From assembly GCA_004352715.1 (NCBI GenBank), contig SCFE01000091.1:1142278-1206277 (forward strand): a stretch of DNA of 64,000 bases. Direction: 5' to 3'. A model generated the notes under the pieces. It saw only the letters and a list, made by a program, of their open reading frames with translations, had not been told where the DNA came from and ran no database searches. Positions 1 through 10,963 of this stretch are shown here, piece by piece. Origin of the DNA: Hofstenia miamia. Lineage: Eukaryota > Xenacoelomorpha > Acoela. A program made the translations under genes and the position numbers. Positions within the stretch are counted from its first letter, which is position 1. Every line of letters begins with the position of its first letter.

Positions 1-29
<29 letters not shown>
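1..29. repeat. (AT)n microsatellite at window edge
   Basis: Uninterrupted alternating AT at the very start of the window. Similar arrays recur near 5.8-6.0, 12.15, 25.1 and 63.5 kb. Confidence 0.95.
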
Positions 30-34
<5 letters not shown>

Positions 35-1321
35 CCAAACTATCATTGAAATTGGAGTAAATGTTTGCCATTGCTATACATAGTAACTCATCGTTATAAA
101 GTTCGATTAGTAAATCTGACTATAACGCTATTTTAATGACTTTGAAAGACGTCGGTAAATATTTCATTATTAACAGTGTACGTCAACAAGACAGGTTTTA
201 ATGTTCATCAAAAATTAAAACGCTCACTTTTGCAGTTAAAGACTTTGGTGGCATGAGTTTGTTAATTTCGGAACCAAATTCAATGATACTCAATGAAGAA
301 CAATCGCCAAAAAGAAATGCTTTATCGCAGGCTTCCAGGGCATTCTAAAGTAACCAAATGCTCATCTAAACAGCAAGTGAAAACCATAAAATACAGTCGA
401 AAAAATAGGTCCCACAATTGATAAATGTTTGATGTTGGAAGTAAAGCAAAAGGTTAACGTTTTGTACTTTCAAGCTTTAATAAATGTTATATTTTAACAC
501 CAAATGATTAGACTTATTCCATTTATAAAAACGCTACTGTAAATTTCCAATAGTCTATTCTCCTCAGTGAAGGAAAAGGTGTTTTTCACAAAAAATTTAA
601 ACTTAAATTGAAGGCAATTTTCTCAAATCAGTTAACAGGCCACCGAATTTACAAGAGTTGGTAGCAAAACGTAACCATTACAATAGTAAAATATATTAAT
701 AATAATTTGTTCCAAACTTTGGGAGAATAAAATATTTTTATGACCCTTATACGAATCTTTCAGGAATATCTATAAATAGTAAAAAGCTTGCTTTTTAAAA
801 ATTCGAACAATAATTCTATAAAATAACGTTAGATCTTTCAAATGCGTTTGTTAAATTGACAATTTAAACAAATTAAGTTGGCTTTGATAACTATATACAA
901 TTAATATCTTCATAAAAGAATTGCGTTATAAAATAAAAAGAAAAGCCTATAAGAACGAAGCAAGTAAATCGCATAAAGCCAACCAATTGACAAAAACAAT
1001 GAAAGCGATGTAATACGCTATATACCGATACATAGTTTTGAATTTAGCTTAAATTTGAAGCATTGAAAGTTGCATGTTTACGAAATTTTCAATTAGGATT
1101 TGAGATTAAAGTTATTTAAAAGAGAATCACCAACAAAGTTATTTGTAATGCACATTTAGCGAATTTTACTAATATAATATACGATACATAAAACGTTTGA
1201 ATAATAAATGATATTGTTTTAATGAAATATATACGTCAAGTAAACTAAATCAATTCTTATATACTCCATAGCCATGTATATTTCTAGGTGTATTTTTTCT
1301 TGAATAACAAACGATAACTAC
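30..1321. other. AT-rich DNA without a recognised gene
   Basis: No convincing ORF, RNA gene or terminal-repeat structure was found in this stretch. Frames are broken by stops at the rate expected for AT-rich DNA. The minus-strand open frame continuing below 1322 past the proposed donor ends in TGA after about 26 codons. Confidence 0.5.
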
Positions 1322-1657
1322 CTGTAAGTGTCCACATTTATATTGATAGAGCGCGTTTAATAAACTGAAGGCAGCATAACCAATTCGCCACGCAATATGT
1401 ACATCTGAATACTTGACAGCATGTATCTTCTCCCAAATAAGATCCAATGGCCATTCAAAATCTTCAAAATTATTAGAGTCGACAGGATTTCCTGATTTCT
1501 AAAAAAATTAAAATTCCACCAGCTAGAAATTTACCATAAACTCCAAATTGGCTTTAAATTGATTCAACAACAAGTGACCTATAACAACTTCAGTAGCTTC
1601 ACTAAATATGTTAGAAAGTTGTACTAAATGCTTTTTAAAACCCAGAGAATGATTCAT
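1322..1657 (-). CDS. candidate two-exon host gene fragment with a 36-nt intron, unknown function
   Basis: On the minus strand, an ATG at 1657 opens 41 codons (exon 1535-1657). A 36-nt intron follows (1499-1534) with GT at its start, TTTTTTTAG at its end and an in-frame TAG inside. A second exon of 59 codons (1322-1498) ends in CAG before a GTAG donor. The frame stays open across the splice, and the second exon has ordinary protein composition, for example WPLDLIWEKIHAV and WRIGYAAFSLLNALYQY. Another TTTTTGTTTTAG acceptor lies just upstream of the ATG, so the true start may be further right; minus-strand frames between about 1970 and 1710 also look coding-like. I do not recognise the protein. 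A decayed gene, or chance, remains possible. Confidence 0.4.
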
Positions 1658-1969
1658 TTTCTAAAACAAAAATTATTTATAACACAAGTTATGCAATCAA
1701 TGTTTAAATTCAAATTACTAAATTCAAGATAAAGTATAAATATTTCATTTTTGCAGTAAATTCATTCTTTTCATTGCAAAAGAACTGAAAATGGATTCCT
1801 TTAAGGAAATTCTGAAAAAAAGTAAAGCAGAATTTAACAACAATTGTTTCCAGTTTGAGAGCACAAAAACTAGTTTCGCAAAATGTTACTTGCAGCCTTT
1901 GTTCCAAGTGAATTTTAAATAGTTGACAAGAGATAAAGACACATTCAAGGTTAGCCTCATACTAAATAT

Positions 1970-4008
1970 GGAAAAACAAAGAGGGACATAGATCAGAAAC
2001 TTTAAATGAAGTCTTCGATTTGAGTGGATTATCAGATGAATCGTTTGTTTATACAAAAATACGATTATAATTGTTTACACTGGAAGGTTTTATCAGCTTT
2101 TAGTCATTCGATTCATCACTTAATCGATGAATGTTGCTAAATGCTCTTATTCAACAAAATAACGTGTTCTTAGCCATTGATATTTGCCAATGACAATTAC
2201 AGGTTATGAATCTTGTCTAAAATGTAACAAGAATACAATTAGGACGAAAAAATTCAATGAGCTTTTTAAAGATACATCACTCGAGAGTCGATGCATTTCG
2301 CTGAAGTAATATTGATTTTGAGAGCTACTATGTGATGTTTAACATGATAATTGGCAAATGACATGTGTCATTACTGCGCATACATATGCGCAGTAGCATT
2401 GTTTCTGCGCATAATGCTTACAAACAAAAATAGAACTACCTTAGCCAATCACATGATGTACTATATATAAATTTCGGAAATATCGGAGTCAATTGTTTTT
2501 AAGAAATTTCTACAAATTGGCCAGAAGCGTCACTCTTAAAGTTGAAATTTTTCTGAAAGTAGGGTTGTCTTAACCATGGCATAGCAGAGCACTGTGCTAC
2601 CTCAATGAATTCTTTTTCACAATCAAGTCACACAATGCGTCTGACAGAGACATCCAGCAAAAGGCGAGTAACTTAGGTCACCCATTTGTTACAACTCCTC
2701 AGAATGAATGTTACTTTTGTAAGTTTTGTTCTCATCTTCAAATGGCAGCTTCTGATTTACATAGTGAACTAAAAGTGACAGTAAGCCGCATTTGACAGAG
2801 TGAATTTTGCTTGTCACCATCATCACTGGACAATTGAGGATTGGAAAAAAGATCAAGGTATTATATTAAATAATTAATATTTATGTTATGTACGAATGGT
2901 TAATGATTACATCATTAAACTTATATTATAAAAAAATTAATTTTCATATGATTAATATTTCATCCAAAACTTTACAGATTGCATTCAGCGATAAATATCC
3001 TTTTCAATGACAGGCTTTTGTAATTATAACTACCAGGTCGCAACTGGCCACAAGTAAGAACAATGAATCGCCCATAAAAGATCATGATATGGGGAGATTC
3101 TCATAGTATGGGAGGCTTCTTGTTTGTGAGGGCACAAAGAACACTTCTGTCATGCTTTTGTGCAAAGCTTAGAGTAGTTTTTATACTTGTGATAGAAGCA
3201 TACGATGTTTAGAATTTAGGTCAGTTAAAAGAAACGAACAATATTGAAAATGAGACCGACAGAATGCATGCATCAGTTGTTTATGATAATTGCTTGATAT
3301 TTGATTGTGTAAGTGATAAAGATAATGAATGCCTACAGTCATTTTTGAATCTTATTAGGTGGAATTTTTTTTTGAAATTTTAATTCATTATCTATCTCAA
3401 CGCCTAAATTATTGACGCGGTCTTCCAAAATCTGTTCTTTGTTTGTTCCCTATTAATGCATGTGTCTGACCGCTTAGTATAACTTATGTAATCATTGAAT
3501 ATACTATTACCAAAAGTCAAGTTGTGAATGTATTTGTATAAGTTTATTAATGTTGCGTATTTGGTAATACAGATTGGTGCAAGAATAGAAAACTTATGTA
3601 TTGTTTCACCTGCATCGAGTCTATCAACATTAAACATAGTACCAATAGACCAGCTAAATGTCTTATTTATGCGTTTCTGTTCTGTGGTACTTATGTTGTT
3701 TAGTAAAATGCTTGCATGATTATATTGGCTTAATACATAAGCTTCAATAATAGATTTACGTTTTATCAAATTGTCTGATTTGTTTTAGATAATGAACGAA
3801 TGCTGCCATTCTACGGCCAAAGTATTGGATCGTATTCGACTGCTTTATTGGAGGACTATTTTCACTAACTTTCAATTCAATATTGGCTATAATCTTTTTA
3901 ACTTCACTAGATCGGAAAATAATGAATTGTTTTTGTGCATTCGTGGAAAGTCTGTTTTCTTCGAAGTATTTAGTGATTTTCATGATGTAATTTACTGTCT
4001 AAAACTTT
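1970..4008. other. AT-rich DNA, no recognised gene; one short palindrome
   Basis: I see no supported gene here. Near 2374-2395 there is a palindrome with 10-base arms (actgcgcata / tatgcgcagt) and a 2-base spacer. ORFs at 3404-4010 overlap on both strands without recognisable motifs and are probably not genes. Confidence 0.45.
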
Positions 4009-4009
4009 A

Positions 4010-4576
4010 AAATCCAAGCTATCTCTTCTCCTGTCCCCGTTACTAGTGGTGCCCCTCAAGGTTCAGTGTTTGCTGTTCTTTTCTTCCTCGTTGCCATTAA
4101 CGACCTCCCTCATTCTGTTCTCAACTCGTCTTGCCTGCTGTATGTCGACGACACTGCGATTTTTGATTTTGGTTGGTCTTTTGTTTCGAACATTTTTTCT
4201 GATCTTGAGCACTTGTCTACTTGGTACTCTGTCAACCATCTTGATTTTAGCACTACCAAGACATGTGGTATTTCCTTTTCGGTGGCTCCCCCTTCTGATT
4301 TGCCTCTACCTGTGAACTTTGCGCCTCATCACACTCATCTTGGAGTTCAACTGGCTGCAAACTTAAATTGGACTGGACATGTGTCTTTGCGTCTCCGCAA
4401 AGCTAATTCCTCGCTATTTGCCCTTTTCCGTATTGTTCCTTTTAATACCTCGTCCGTTGTGAAACTCTTTGTTCAAGTCCATTTTCCTCGCGCAATTCTT
4501 CTCTACGCGTCTCCTTGTTGGTGGCCTTCTCGTGCTTTGTTCCACTCCATGGAACGTTTCCAGAAACGCGAAATAA
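4010..4576 (+). pseudogene. LINE reverse-transcriptase fragment, plus-strand copy
   Basis: This is a fragment of a non-LTR retrotransposon RT. It starts just before SGAPQGSVFAVLFFLVAIND (RT block 4), reads through the catalytic box LLYVDDTAIF and the thumb region, and stops at RFQKR. The fragment has lost its 5' part (endonuclease and early RT blocks) and its 3' end. It abuts, in opposite orientation, the 3' end of a closely related copy on the minus strand (4584-5767). The YVDD box is intact, but the fragment is too short to be active. The APE-type LINE assignment is inferred from the RT motif style. Confidence 0.85.
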
Positions 4577-4583
4577 AAACAAG

Positions 4584-5767
4584 TCAAGTTTTACGGCAGC
4601 GAGGACAGTCACAGGAGATGAAATAGGAGCAAATGGAAGAGTAGGCGAAATTGGTGAAGGCCTCAGCAAAGAGGAAAACCATCAAAGATTTCTTGAAGCT
4701 CGGTGGCGGAGAAAAGAAATCAACCGCTGTTGGAGGGTTGAGAGTCAAAATGTAATAAGCAGCAGTACAAGTACGATTGAAAAACGAGTGAAGGGTGCGA
4801 TGTTTCTTCGTACGACGAATGGAGAAGGTGACAACATCATCAGAGCGAGTGCAGCAGGAATTAGAGAACTTCATGAAATCAAAAGGATCAAGATCCAATT
4901 TGCGAGTCAGTAGTCGACTGAACAGGAGGAGATCACAGGCATGGAAGTAGAGTGACAGCGGGAGAGTGGAGAATTTCAGCAGAGCGTCTTTATAGGCCAA
5001 AGGGGAAATCCATTTGAAGGCACGCTTCTGGAAACGTTGCATAGAGTGGAACAAGGAACGGGAGGGCCACCAACAGGGAGATGCATAGAGAAGAATGGTG
5101 CGAGGAATGGACTTGAACAAAGAGAGTTTTACAGCAGAAGTGGAATTAAAGGGAACATTGCGGAAGAGGGCAGAGTGAGGAATTAGCTTTGCGGAGACGT
5201 AAGGACACATGACCAGACCAATTTAAGTTATTAGAAAGTTGAACTCCAAGATGAGTATGGTGAGTTGAAAAGTTCACAGGAAGAGGAAGATCAGAAGGTG
5301 GAGATACAGAAAAGGAAATACCACATGTCTTGCTTGGGCTAAAATCAAGATGGTTAACAGAGGACCAAGTAGACAAAAGCTCAAGATCAGAGGTAATATT
5401 GGAGGCAAAAGAACTACCAAAGTTGAAAATCGCGATGTCATCAACGTACAGTAGACAGGATGAGTTGAGGACAGATTGAGGGACGTCGTTGATAGCAACA
5501 AGGAAGAAGAGAAAAGCAAACACGGAACCTTGAGGAGCACCACTAGAGACAAGAGCAGGGGAAGAAATAAACGAGTTGATTTTGACGCACTGACGACGAT
5601 TGGACAGGTAAGACTGAAAGAGCTCGATGAAATCAGCATCAAAGCCAAATAAACATAATTTGTCAAGAAGGTTAGAATGAGGGAGTCGATCAAAAGCTTT
5701 AGAAATGTCAAGAAAGATATTGCAACCAGGATCATTGCTATCAGAGTGGAAATAGCAGTCGCATTTT
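4584..5767 (-). pseudogene. LINE reverse-transcriptase fragment, minus-strand copy
   Basis: This second, longer copy of the same LINE lies on the minus strand. From about 5765 it encodes IFLDISKAFDRLPH, then SYLSNRRQCVKI, the GAPQGS block, LLYVDDIAIF and the thumb region. After a frameshift near 5150-5210 it continues through LLYASPCWWPSRSLFHSM to a C-terminus ending CPRCRKT at 4584. The 5' half is missing, which is typical of incomplete LINE reverse transcription. Shared motif order and wording with 4010-4576 show that the two are related copies placed as an inverted pair. Confidence 0.85.
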
Positions 5768-5812
5768 AAGCATTTTGTACGTACATAGAGACATATTAAC
5801 ATATTATAACGG

Positions 5813-6037
5813 TATATATATATATATATATATATANNNNNNNNNNNNNNNNNNNNNNNNNNNNNNNNNNNNNNNNNNNNNNNNNNNNNNNNNNNNNNNN
5901 NNNNNNNNNNNNNNNNNNNNNNNNNNNNNNNNNNNNNNNNNNNNNNNNNNNNNNNNNNNNNNNNNNNNNNNNNNNNNNNNNNNNNNNNNNNNNNNNNNNN
6001 NNNNNNNNNNNNNATATATATATATATATATATATAT
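5813..6037. repeat. (TA)n microsatellite containing a 177-base assembly gap
   Basis: Alternating TA runs at 5813-5836 and 6014-6037 flank N at 5837-6013. The gap almost certainly reflects the unresolved length of one TA array. Any ORF across it is meaningless. Confidence 0.95.
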
Positions 6038-6251
6038 TATTGCTTTTTTAATTGTAATTGTATTAGCTTTGCTTATTTTAGTATGTGCTGTTCAATTTTG
6101 TAAATATGCGTATGTATATATGTTGTAAATATTGTACATATGTATTTTTCCAGATTGTCAGCATATACCTCAATTGTATTGGCATTACATACAAGCAGAA
6201 ATAAATCTATTGAATATAAGTATGCCTCTTATTGATATTATCAATATGAAT

Positions 6252-6313
6252 GGTTGGTTCTTAAATCTGTCAATTCATAATCTTATGGCTGTAAGAATTT
6301 ATCTTACAACTGT
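6252..6313 (+). repeat. left terminal inverted repeat of the MULE
   Basis: Reverse-complementary to 10964-11025 with about three mismatches over 62 bases. Confidence 0.88.
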
Positions 6314-6521
6314 CAGAAAAAGTCGTTTTGTTTAAAAATGAGCGTAATTGGGACACTGTTTATTGAGACATGTAATTAATGAATAAGTTTTTTATTAAAC
6401 AATAGTATGCCGTGTTAGTTATTGATGAGTGAAAAAATAATTTCATTTTTCTCAATTTTTAATAATAATTAATTGTTAAAATCAAGAGACTGCTTCAATA
6501 TGTACTAGTAATTCTAGAGTA

Positions 6522-7410
6522 ATGAGGCTAGACGGATATACCGTGCACACAAAGGAACGTATTCTAAAAAGTGGCTGGCATCGCACAACTTATCATCACA
6601 TGAATAGAGCAAAATTTAGATGTAACGTTTTAGAATATATGTACCACAAGGGAGAAGCAGAGATGACAACTGCATTTTTTTATTTTATTTTTATAATTTG
6701 TGCAGTCACGGGGATGATATATTGCGAAAAAAGGAGTACCTAAGTTTGCTTAAATCTGCAATTGAAGATCTTTCCCATATCCGAAGGAAAAAGATGTTTG
6801 CCGCAGGTTTTCAAGTTAGTTCGCGAAAGCTTCCTAACGATTTGTACAGGTAGTGGCAGTACTTAAGAATTATGCAATGTTGCTTTCTTGTCATGTATTA
6901 TTGTCAAATATTAGAATCAGGAAATCGATGACCATTGATATTTCTACTTGTAATGATGTGGAAATGTTACTTGAACGCAAATACAAAAAGGATGATGACA
7001 TCTTATATAAATATTGCGTGAAGGCGACGAGGCTTATATTATGTTGACCAGAGAAGCGCTCATTGATAAATTAGCTCTCTGCGACAATTTGGCTTTGGAT
7101 TTCACGTTTAGGCTGAATACCAAAGGACACGATTTAGCCGTGATTGGATTAAATGACGCAAACCGGAAATTTCATTTGTGTGATTTAGTTCTTAATTCGT
7201 CCATTGAGAATACGATCAGTTTGTCTATAATACTATAGACGCTTAAGATGTATGTATATGAGGCAAGTAATGATACATAAAAACGTATTAATGAAATTTA
7301 GTTATCTGGAAATGTAATGCCGCCCAAATATATTATGGCGGATGGTGACCAGGCCATTACTGCCGCTATTAATGGTGTGTTTCCGAATAGCACTAGATTA
7401 ATGTGTTATA
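6522..7410 (+). pseudogene. MULE transposase, N-terminal and central part (broken)
   Basis: Several short frames in succession encode a MULE-type transposase. An N-terminal region at 6522-6740 has Cys/His residues. A central stretch reads LALDFTFRLNTKGHDLAVIG, matching the first catalytic Asp region. Then comes ADGDQAITAAINGVFPNS with the second Asp, followed by RLMCY, where the LINE insertion breaks the gene. At least two frameshifts (near 6740 and 7010-7020) and stops separate the pieces. The reading continues after the LINE at 10257. The family call is from motif recognition; the exact MULE subgroup is not clear. Confidence 0.75.
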
Positions 7411-7572
7411 CTTACTAAGGCTGAGCAAGCTAAACAATTTGAACTGCGCCAACTTCTCAGAACCAGAAAACAAGAAGAACCCGGAAAGAAGTGGATCACC
7501 CGGAGCAATCATGTAATAGAAGTAAAAACTTCACCATCTAATGGACCTTTCCAACATTCAAATTCTGCATGA
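7411..7572 (+). CDS. LINE ORF1, C-terminal remnant ending in TGA-CTA-G
   Basis: The frame is open from the first base of the element and encodes 53 residues rich in Lys, Arg and Gln, beginning LTKAEQAKQFELRQLL. It ends in TGA at 7570-7572. This looks like the basic C-terminal end of a LINE ORF1 nucleic-acid-binding protein; the upstream part was lost by 5' truncation. The stop is followed directly by CTAG, and the next ORF is in the same frame with no stop in between. That arrangement suggests ORF2 is made by stop-codon readthrough in full-length relatives. Confidence 0.65.
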   Translation, partial: LTKAEQAKQFELRQLLRTRKQEEPGKKWITRSNHVIEVKTSPSNGPFQHSNSA

Positions 7573-10173
7573 CTAGCATCGCCAAATATTCAACTCACCT
7601 CCCCTTCTGCATGTAGCAAAAACAACAAACTCCCCTCGTTCTTGACCATAAATGCACGTTCAATAGCGAAAAACAACGCAATGGATTTTCTTATTATTAT
7701 TATTATTATTATTAAACCATGCATTATAACAATAGTGGAAACCTGGCTCAAAGACAAACATGACCCTTCCAGTTTTCAAATCGATGGATATATTTGTTAC
7801 AGATCAGACTGTCAAACCAGAACAGGCGGAGGCCTCATCACATACATCTGGTACGACCTCTCTGTTGATACTGTCATAAACACACCCGGTTCTTGCATGG
7901 AGTATCAAGTTATCAAGGTACGTTTAGGCAGTCGCTTCCTGCTCCACGCATCAATATATCATCTGCCGAATCCTGACTACGACAGTAGTGTCTTTGTAGA
8001 GAATGTGGCAGATGTGGTATACGGTATGAGGACCGGAATACCGGATGGTAAATGCATCACAGTTATCACGGGTGACCTCAATTCTCTAGACTATAAGCAT
8101 TGGATTCACGATTTTCAGCTATTCAACATCGTAACTGAGCCCACGAGGGGAGATAATTCCCTCGATGTCTTCTTAACTGATAAACCCAGGTACTTCAAAT
8201 CATATGTTTACGAGCCGACAGTCCACAGCGACCATAAGGCAATCCTCGTAGAGCCGTGTAAAAAATCCTTTTCTGCCCCAGTACGAACCTTCAAAACAAT
8301 CCTGGATAGGAGGCGGCAAAATAAAGAAAAACTGCAGCAGAGACTCCGAGAAATACACGAGAAAGTCTTGTTCGACCGACCAGTTGATGAAATTTATGCA
8401 AGTTTTGTTTCGGAGGTTACTGCCGCAGTGCAGGAGTGTATTCCCAGTGTCAGAATCAAGGTATCAAGCAGAGACCCTGTCTATATCAATCCACTAATTA
8501 AACGTCTGTTGTTGAAAAGACGCTCTTATATTTGCCGAAATAACAAAGAAGAGTCAGAGCGTATTTCTATTCGGGTACGTGAATTAATTGCGAAAAGTAA
8601 AACGGAGATGTTCCGTAATGAAACTGGTACTAAGCGTTGGTGGGGGGTTATCAAAGGTGTAACAAGAGTAAACACGACCACACAAATCAATTTCTCAACT
8701 GATGAATTAAACGAGCACTTTTCAGGCATAAATCATGATGAACAGTATTGTGGTACAAGAAAAGAACCGCTGGAGGTACCAGATTGTCCACCGTTTTCTG
8801 AGAAAGATATTTATATGGCAATAAAAAAACTAAAGAAGACAGCTACTGGTCCGGACGGTATACCGCTGTGGATAATAAAAGAGTACAATGATGAATTGAC
8901 GCCAATAATTACATGCATATTAAATGAAAGTCTAAGGGAGGGTACGATACCCCAACTTTTGAAATGTGCCAATATCGTGCCAATTCCAAAAATCGCGCAC
9001 CCTAAAACTCCCGGTGATTATAGACCAATCTCTGTTACTTCTATTCTCGCACGTCTGTTCGAAAGGCTCATTGTTTCTAAATATTTAGAACCGGCAATCG
9101 TACGTGTACTTGGCAGAGATCAGTTCGCATTCCGTAAAAAAAGTTCCACTGAGTATGCTTTATTACAGATTCAACATGAAATAGCTAGAAATCTTGATGA
9201 CAGGCGGTGTCAGTATGTTAGAACATTCCTGGTTGATTTCTCTAAGGCATTCGATTTGGTGCGTCACCACCTTGTGCTGGATAGAGTCAAGACTCTGGCC
9301 ATTCCTAGATGTATCTTCAACTGGTATGTTGACTTCCTTTCTGATCGAAAACAGAGGGTTCTGATTGACGGAAAGACGAGCTGCTATAGATATATTAACA
9401 AAGGTATACCCCAAGATACCGTCTCGGGACCACTGATGTTTGCTCTCTTTATAAACAGCCTGCGAACAGTAATGGAACATATTATGATTGTGAAATTTGC
9501 AGATGATGGTACTCTGATAGTGCCAGTGTACGACGTTGATTACGGAGAAGTGGAGGTGGAAAACATCAGAAATTGGTGTGATAATAACTCAATGAAACTC
9601 AATTTAGATAAAACAAAAGAAATGGTCTGCACAACCGGTCGTCGAAAACATGAGATTAACCCAATTATGTCAATTGAACAGGTTAGTTCGTCGAAAATAC
9701 TTGGATTTCATCTACAAAGTGATTTAAAGCCAACTACGCACCTCAACAATCTATGGAAGGAATGCTCACGGCAGATGTATCTACTCTGGCAGCTAAAAAT
9801 GGGCAATGTTAATACACATGGGTTACACCTCCTCTTTGATGCCTGGATTCTCAGTAGAATTAGGTACTGTGCTAGTGTATATGGAAATTGCAGTGCTTCA
9901 GATGTTATGAATTTAGACCGTATTCTCAGGAAAAGTTATCAAAGAGGGTTTTTGAATAAGGATCTCACAATACGAGACATTATAAAAACCAGGGATATAA
10001 TTATTATGAGCAGACTGAAAGAAGCGGACCGCATCCTATGTCATTTACTACCAAACCAAAGGGCATCAGATATGAGAATCTCAAGTACATACCAGTCACA
10101 GTTTCTACTCCCACATATACGAACAGAATTCTTCAAGAAGACATTCATAAATCGTTGCTTGTTTAACCTTTAA
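7573..10173 (+). CDS. LINE ORF2: apurinic-type endonuclease plus reverse transcriptase
   Basis: The frame is open for 866 codons after the ORF1 stop. The endonuclease starts at the conserved NARSI motif and runs about 215 residues, with VETWL, TGDLNS and a final SDHKAI. The RT follows with TGPDGIPLWIIKEY, DYRPISV, FLVDFSKAFDLV, GIPQDTVSGPLMF and KFADDGTL. The RT box FADD is intact, but the usual PQG of block 4 reads PQD, which may weaken activity. The only early in-frame ATG comes after the catalytic Asn of NARSI, so a normal start would remove a catalytic residue. An (ATT)n run encodes consecutive Ile in the endonuclease near 7693-7715. The protein would nick DNA and copy the LINE RNA at the target. 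Confidence 0.88.
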   Translation, partial: LASPNIQLTSPSACSKNNKLPSFLTINARSIAKNNAMDFLIIIIIIIKPCIITIVETWLKDKHDPSSFQIDGYICYRSDCQTRTGGGLITYIWYDLSVDTVINTPGSCMEYQVIKVRLGSRFLLHASIYHLPNPDYDSSVFVENVADVVYGMRTGIPDGKCITVITGDLNSLDYKHWIHDFQLFNIVTEPTRGDNSLDVFLTDKPRYFKSYVYEPTVHSDHKAILVEPCKKSFSAPVRTFKTILDRRRQNKEKLQQRLREIHEKVLFDRPVDEIYASFVSEVTAAVQECIPSVRIKVSSRDPVYINPLIKRLLLKRRSYICRNNKEESERISIRVRELIAKSKTEMFRNETGTKRWWGVIKGVTRVNTTTQINFSTDELNEHFSGINHDEQYCGTRKEPLEVPDCPPFSEKDIYMAIKKLKKTATGPDGIPLWIIKEYNDELTPIITCILNESLREGTIPQLLKCANIVPIPKIAHPKTPGDYRPISVTSILARLFERLIVSKYLEPAIVRVLGRDQFAFRKKSSTEYALLQIQHEIARNLDDRRCQYVRTFLVDFSKAFDLVRHHLVLDRVKTLAIPRCIFNWYVDFLSDRKQRVLIDGKTSCYRYINKGIPQDTVSGPLMFALFINSLRTVMEHIMIVKFADDGTLIVPVYDVDYGEVEVENIRNWCDNNSMKLNLDKTKEMVCTTGRRKHEINPIMSIEQVSSSKILGFHLQSDLKPTTHLNNLWKECSRQMYLLWQLKMGNVNTHGLHLLFDAWILSRIRYCASVYGNCSASDVMNLDRILRKSYQRGFLNKDLTIRDIIKTRDIIIMSRLKEADRILCHLLPNQRASDMRISSTYQSQFLLPHIRTEFFKKTFINRCLFNL

Positions 10174-10256
10174 TCCTCATTGCATGTAAATTTATGAGTA
10201 CTGACGTTTTGTTTTCAGTACGTTATTGAATAAAGATATTTATTATTATTATTATA

Positions 10257-10963
10257 GACATGCCATTGCCAATTTGAGAAAGCGCACTTCCAAGGAAATG
10301 AGAAAAGATTTTTTCCAATTAAAATTTCATGCGTTTGATCCATAGCAGAGATATTTGAAATTGGTCTTAGCATGATGTGTAAAAAGTATTGCCATTACAC
10401 AGATTTTATGAACTACTTTAGGTATGCTTTGCGATGTTTTATTTTACAAATATGTTGTACATTAGAAAAACGTATGTAGACTGTGTTGGCCGTAGACACT
10501 GGAATCGAGCAGCAGCTATCGATAATCTTTGTCCAACAACAAATAACGGTATTGAGGGGAAAAATTCCGAGCTCAAAGAGATATACAGGTGCGTGCATAG
10601 CTTAGCATGTTTTTTTAATTTCACCAATTTCGGACACACTCGTAGGAATTATACAATGCTCCTCAGCTGTATGTTAGATGTTCTAAGAAATTCTGAAACC
10701 ATAGATGGGAATGTGGCAATGAGTCCTTAATTGCTCTAGACATTGAGGAAAATGCACTAAAGGTTCTGCATGACCAAACGATAACGCTCGTTGAAAACAA
10801 TCTCATAGTTATGTGCATTTCTGATGCGTGTAGAACCCTGAGCGAAGCACTCACTGTATTTAGTGCTGCTGTACAGCAAAGGCTAAACGATTTTCAGATT
10901 CTTCGTCTTACATTAAGACATTACACTTTTGTTATTCTGCCCCAAAATGGTGGTATCATATGT
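10257..10963 (+). pseudogene. MULE transposase, C-terminal part (broken)
   Basis: This continues the MULE transposase after the LINE. HAIANLRKRTSKEMRKDFF follows directly on the RLMCY half of the motif at 7400-7410. Later, 10470-10590 encodes TTNNGIEGKNSELKEIYR, the TNNGxE signature near the end of MULE transposases. A further frame after several breaks reaches the right inverted repeat. Stops and frameshifts show it is dead. Confidence 0.72.

Larger units (their letters stand above)
7411..10251 (+). mobile_element. 5'-truncated non-LTR retrotransposon (LINE, CR1/L2-like)
   Basis: A 2.84-kb LINE is inserted in the MULE transposase gene, with a 5-bp target duplication TTATA at 7406-7410 and 10252-10256. 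It holds the end of ORF1, a single in-frame TGA, a long ORF2 with endonuclease and reverse transcriptase, and a short 3' UTR. The UTR has an AATAAA-like signal and ends in a (TTA)n tail. The 5' truncation lies in ORF1. ORF2 is open from end to end, so the insertion is young compared with its host MULE. The CR1/L2-like placement rests on APE endonuclease plus RT plus microsatellite tail and is tentative. Confidence 0.88.

Noticed and set aside
4066-4913. Plus-strand ORF 4515-4913 and the minus-strand ORF 4442-4669
   Set aside because: They are antisense shadows or junction products of the inverted LINE pair.
5775-6128. Plus-strand ORF with poly Ile-Tyr
   Set aside because: It is TA microsatellite translated across a 177-base gap.
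7570-7572. Reassignment of TGA as a sense codon genome-wide
   Set aside because: In copy 2 TGA stands at Arg rather than Trp positions, Trp is written TGG in intact ORFs, and other frames end in TGA; mutation and readthrough explain the cases.
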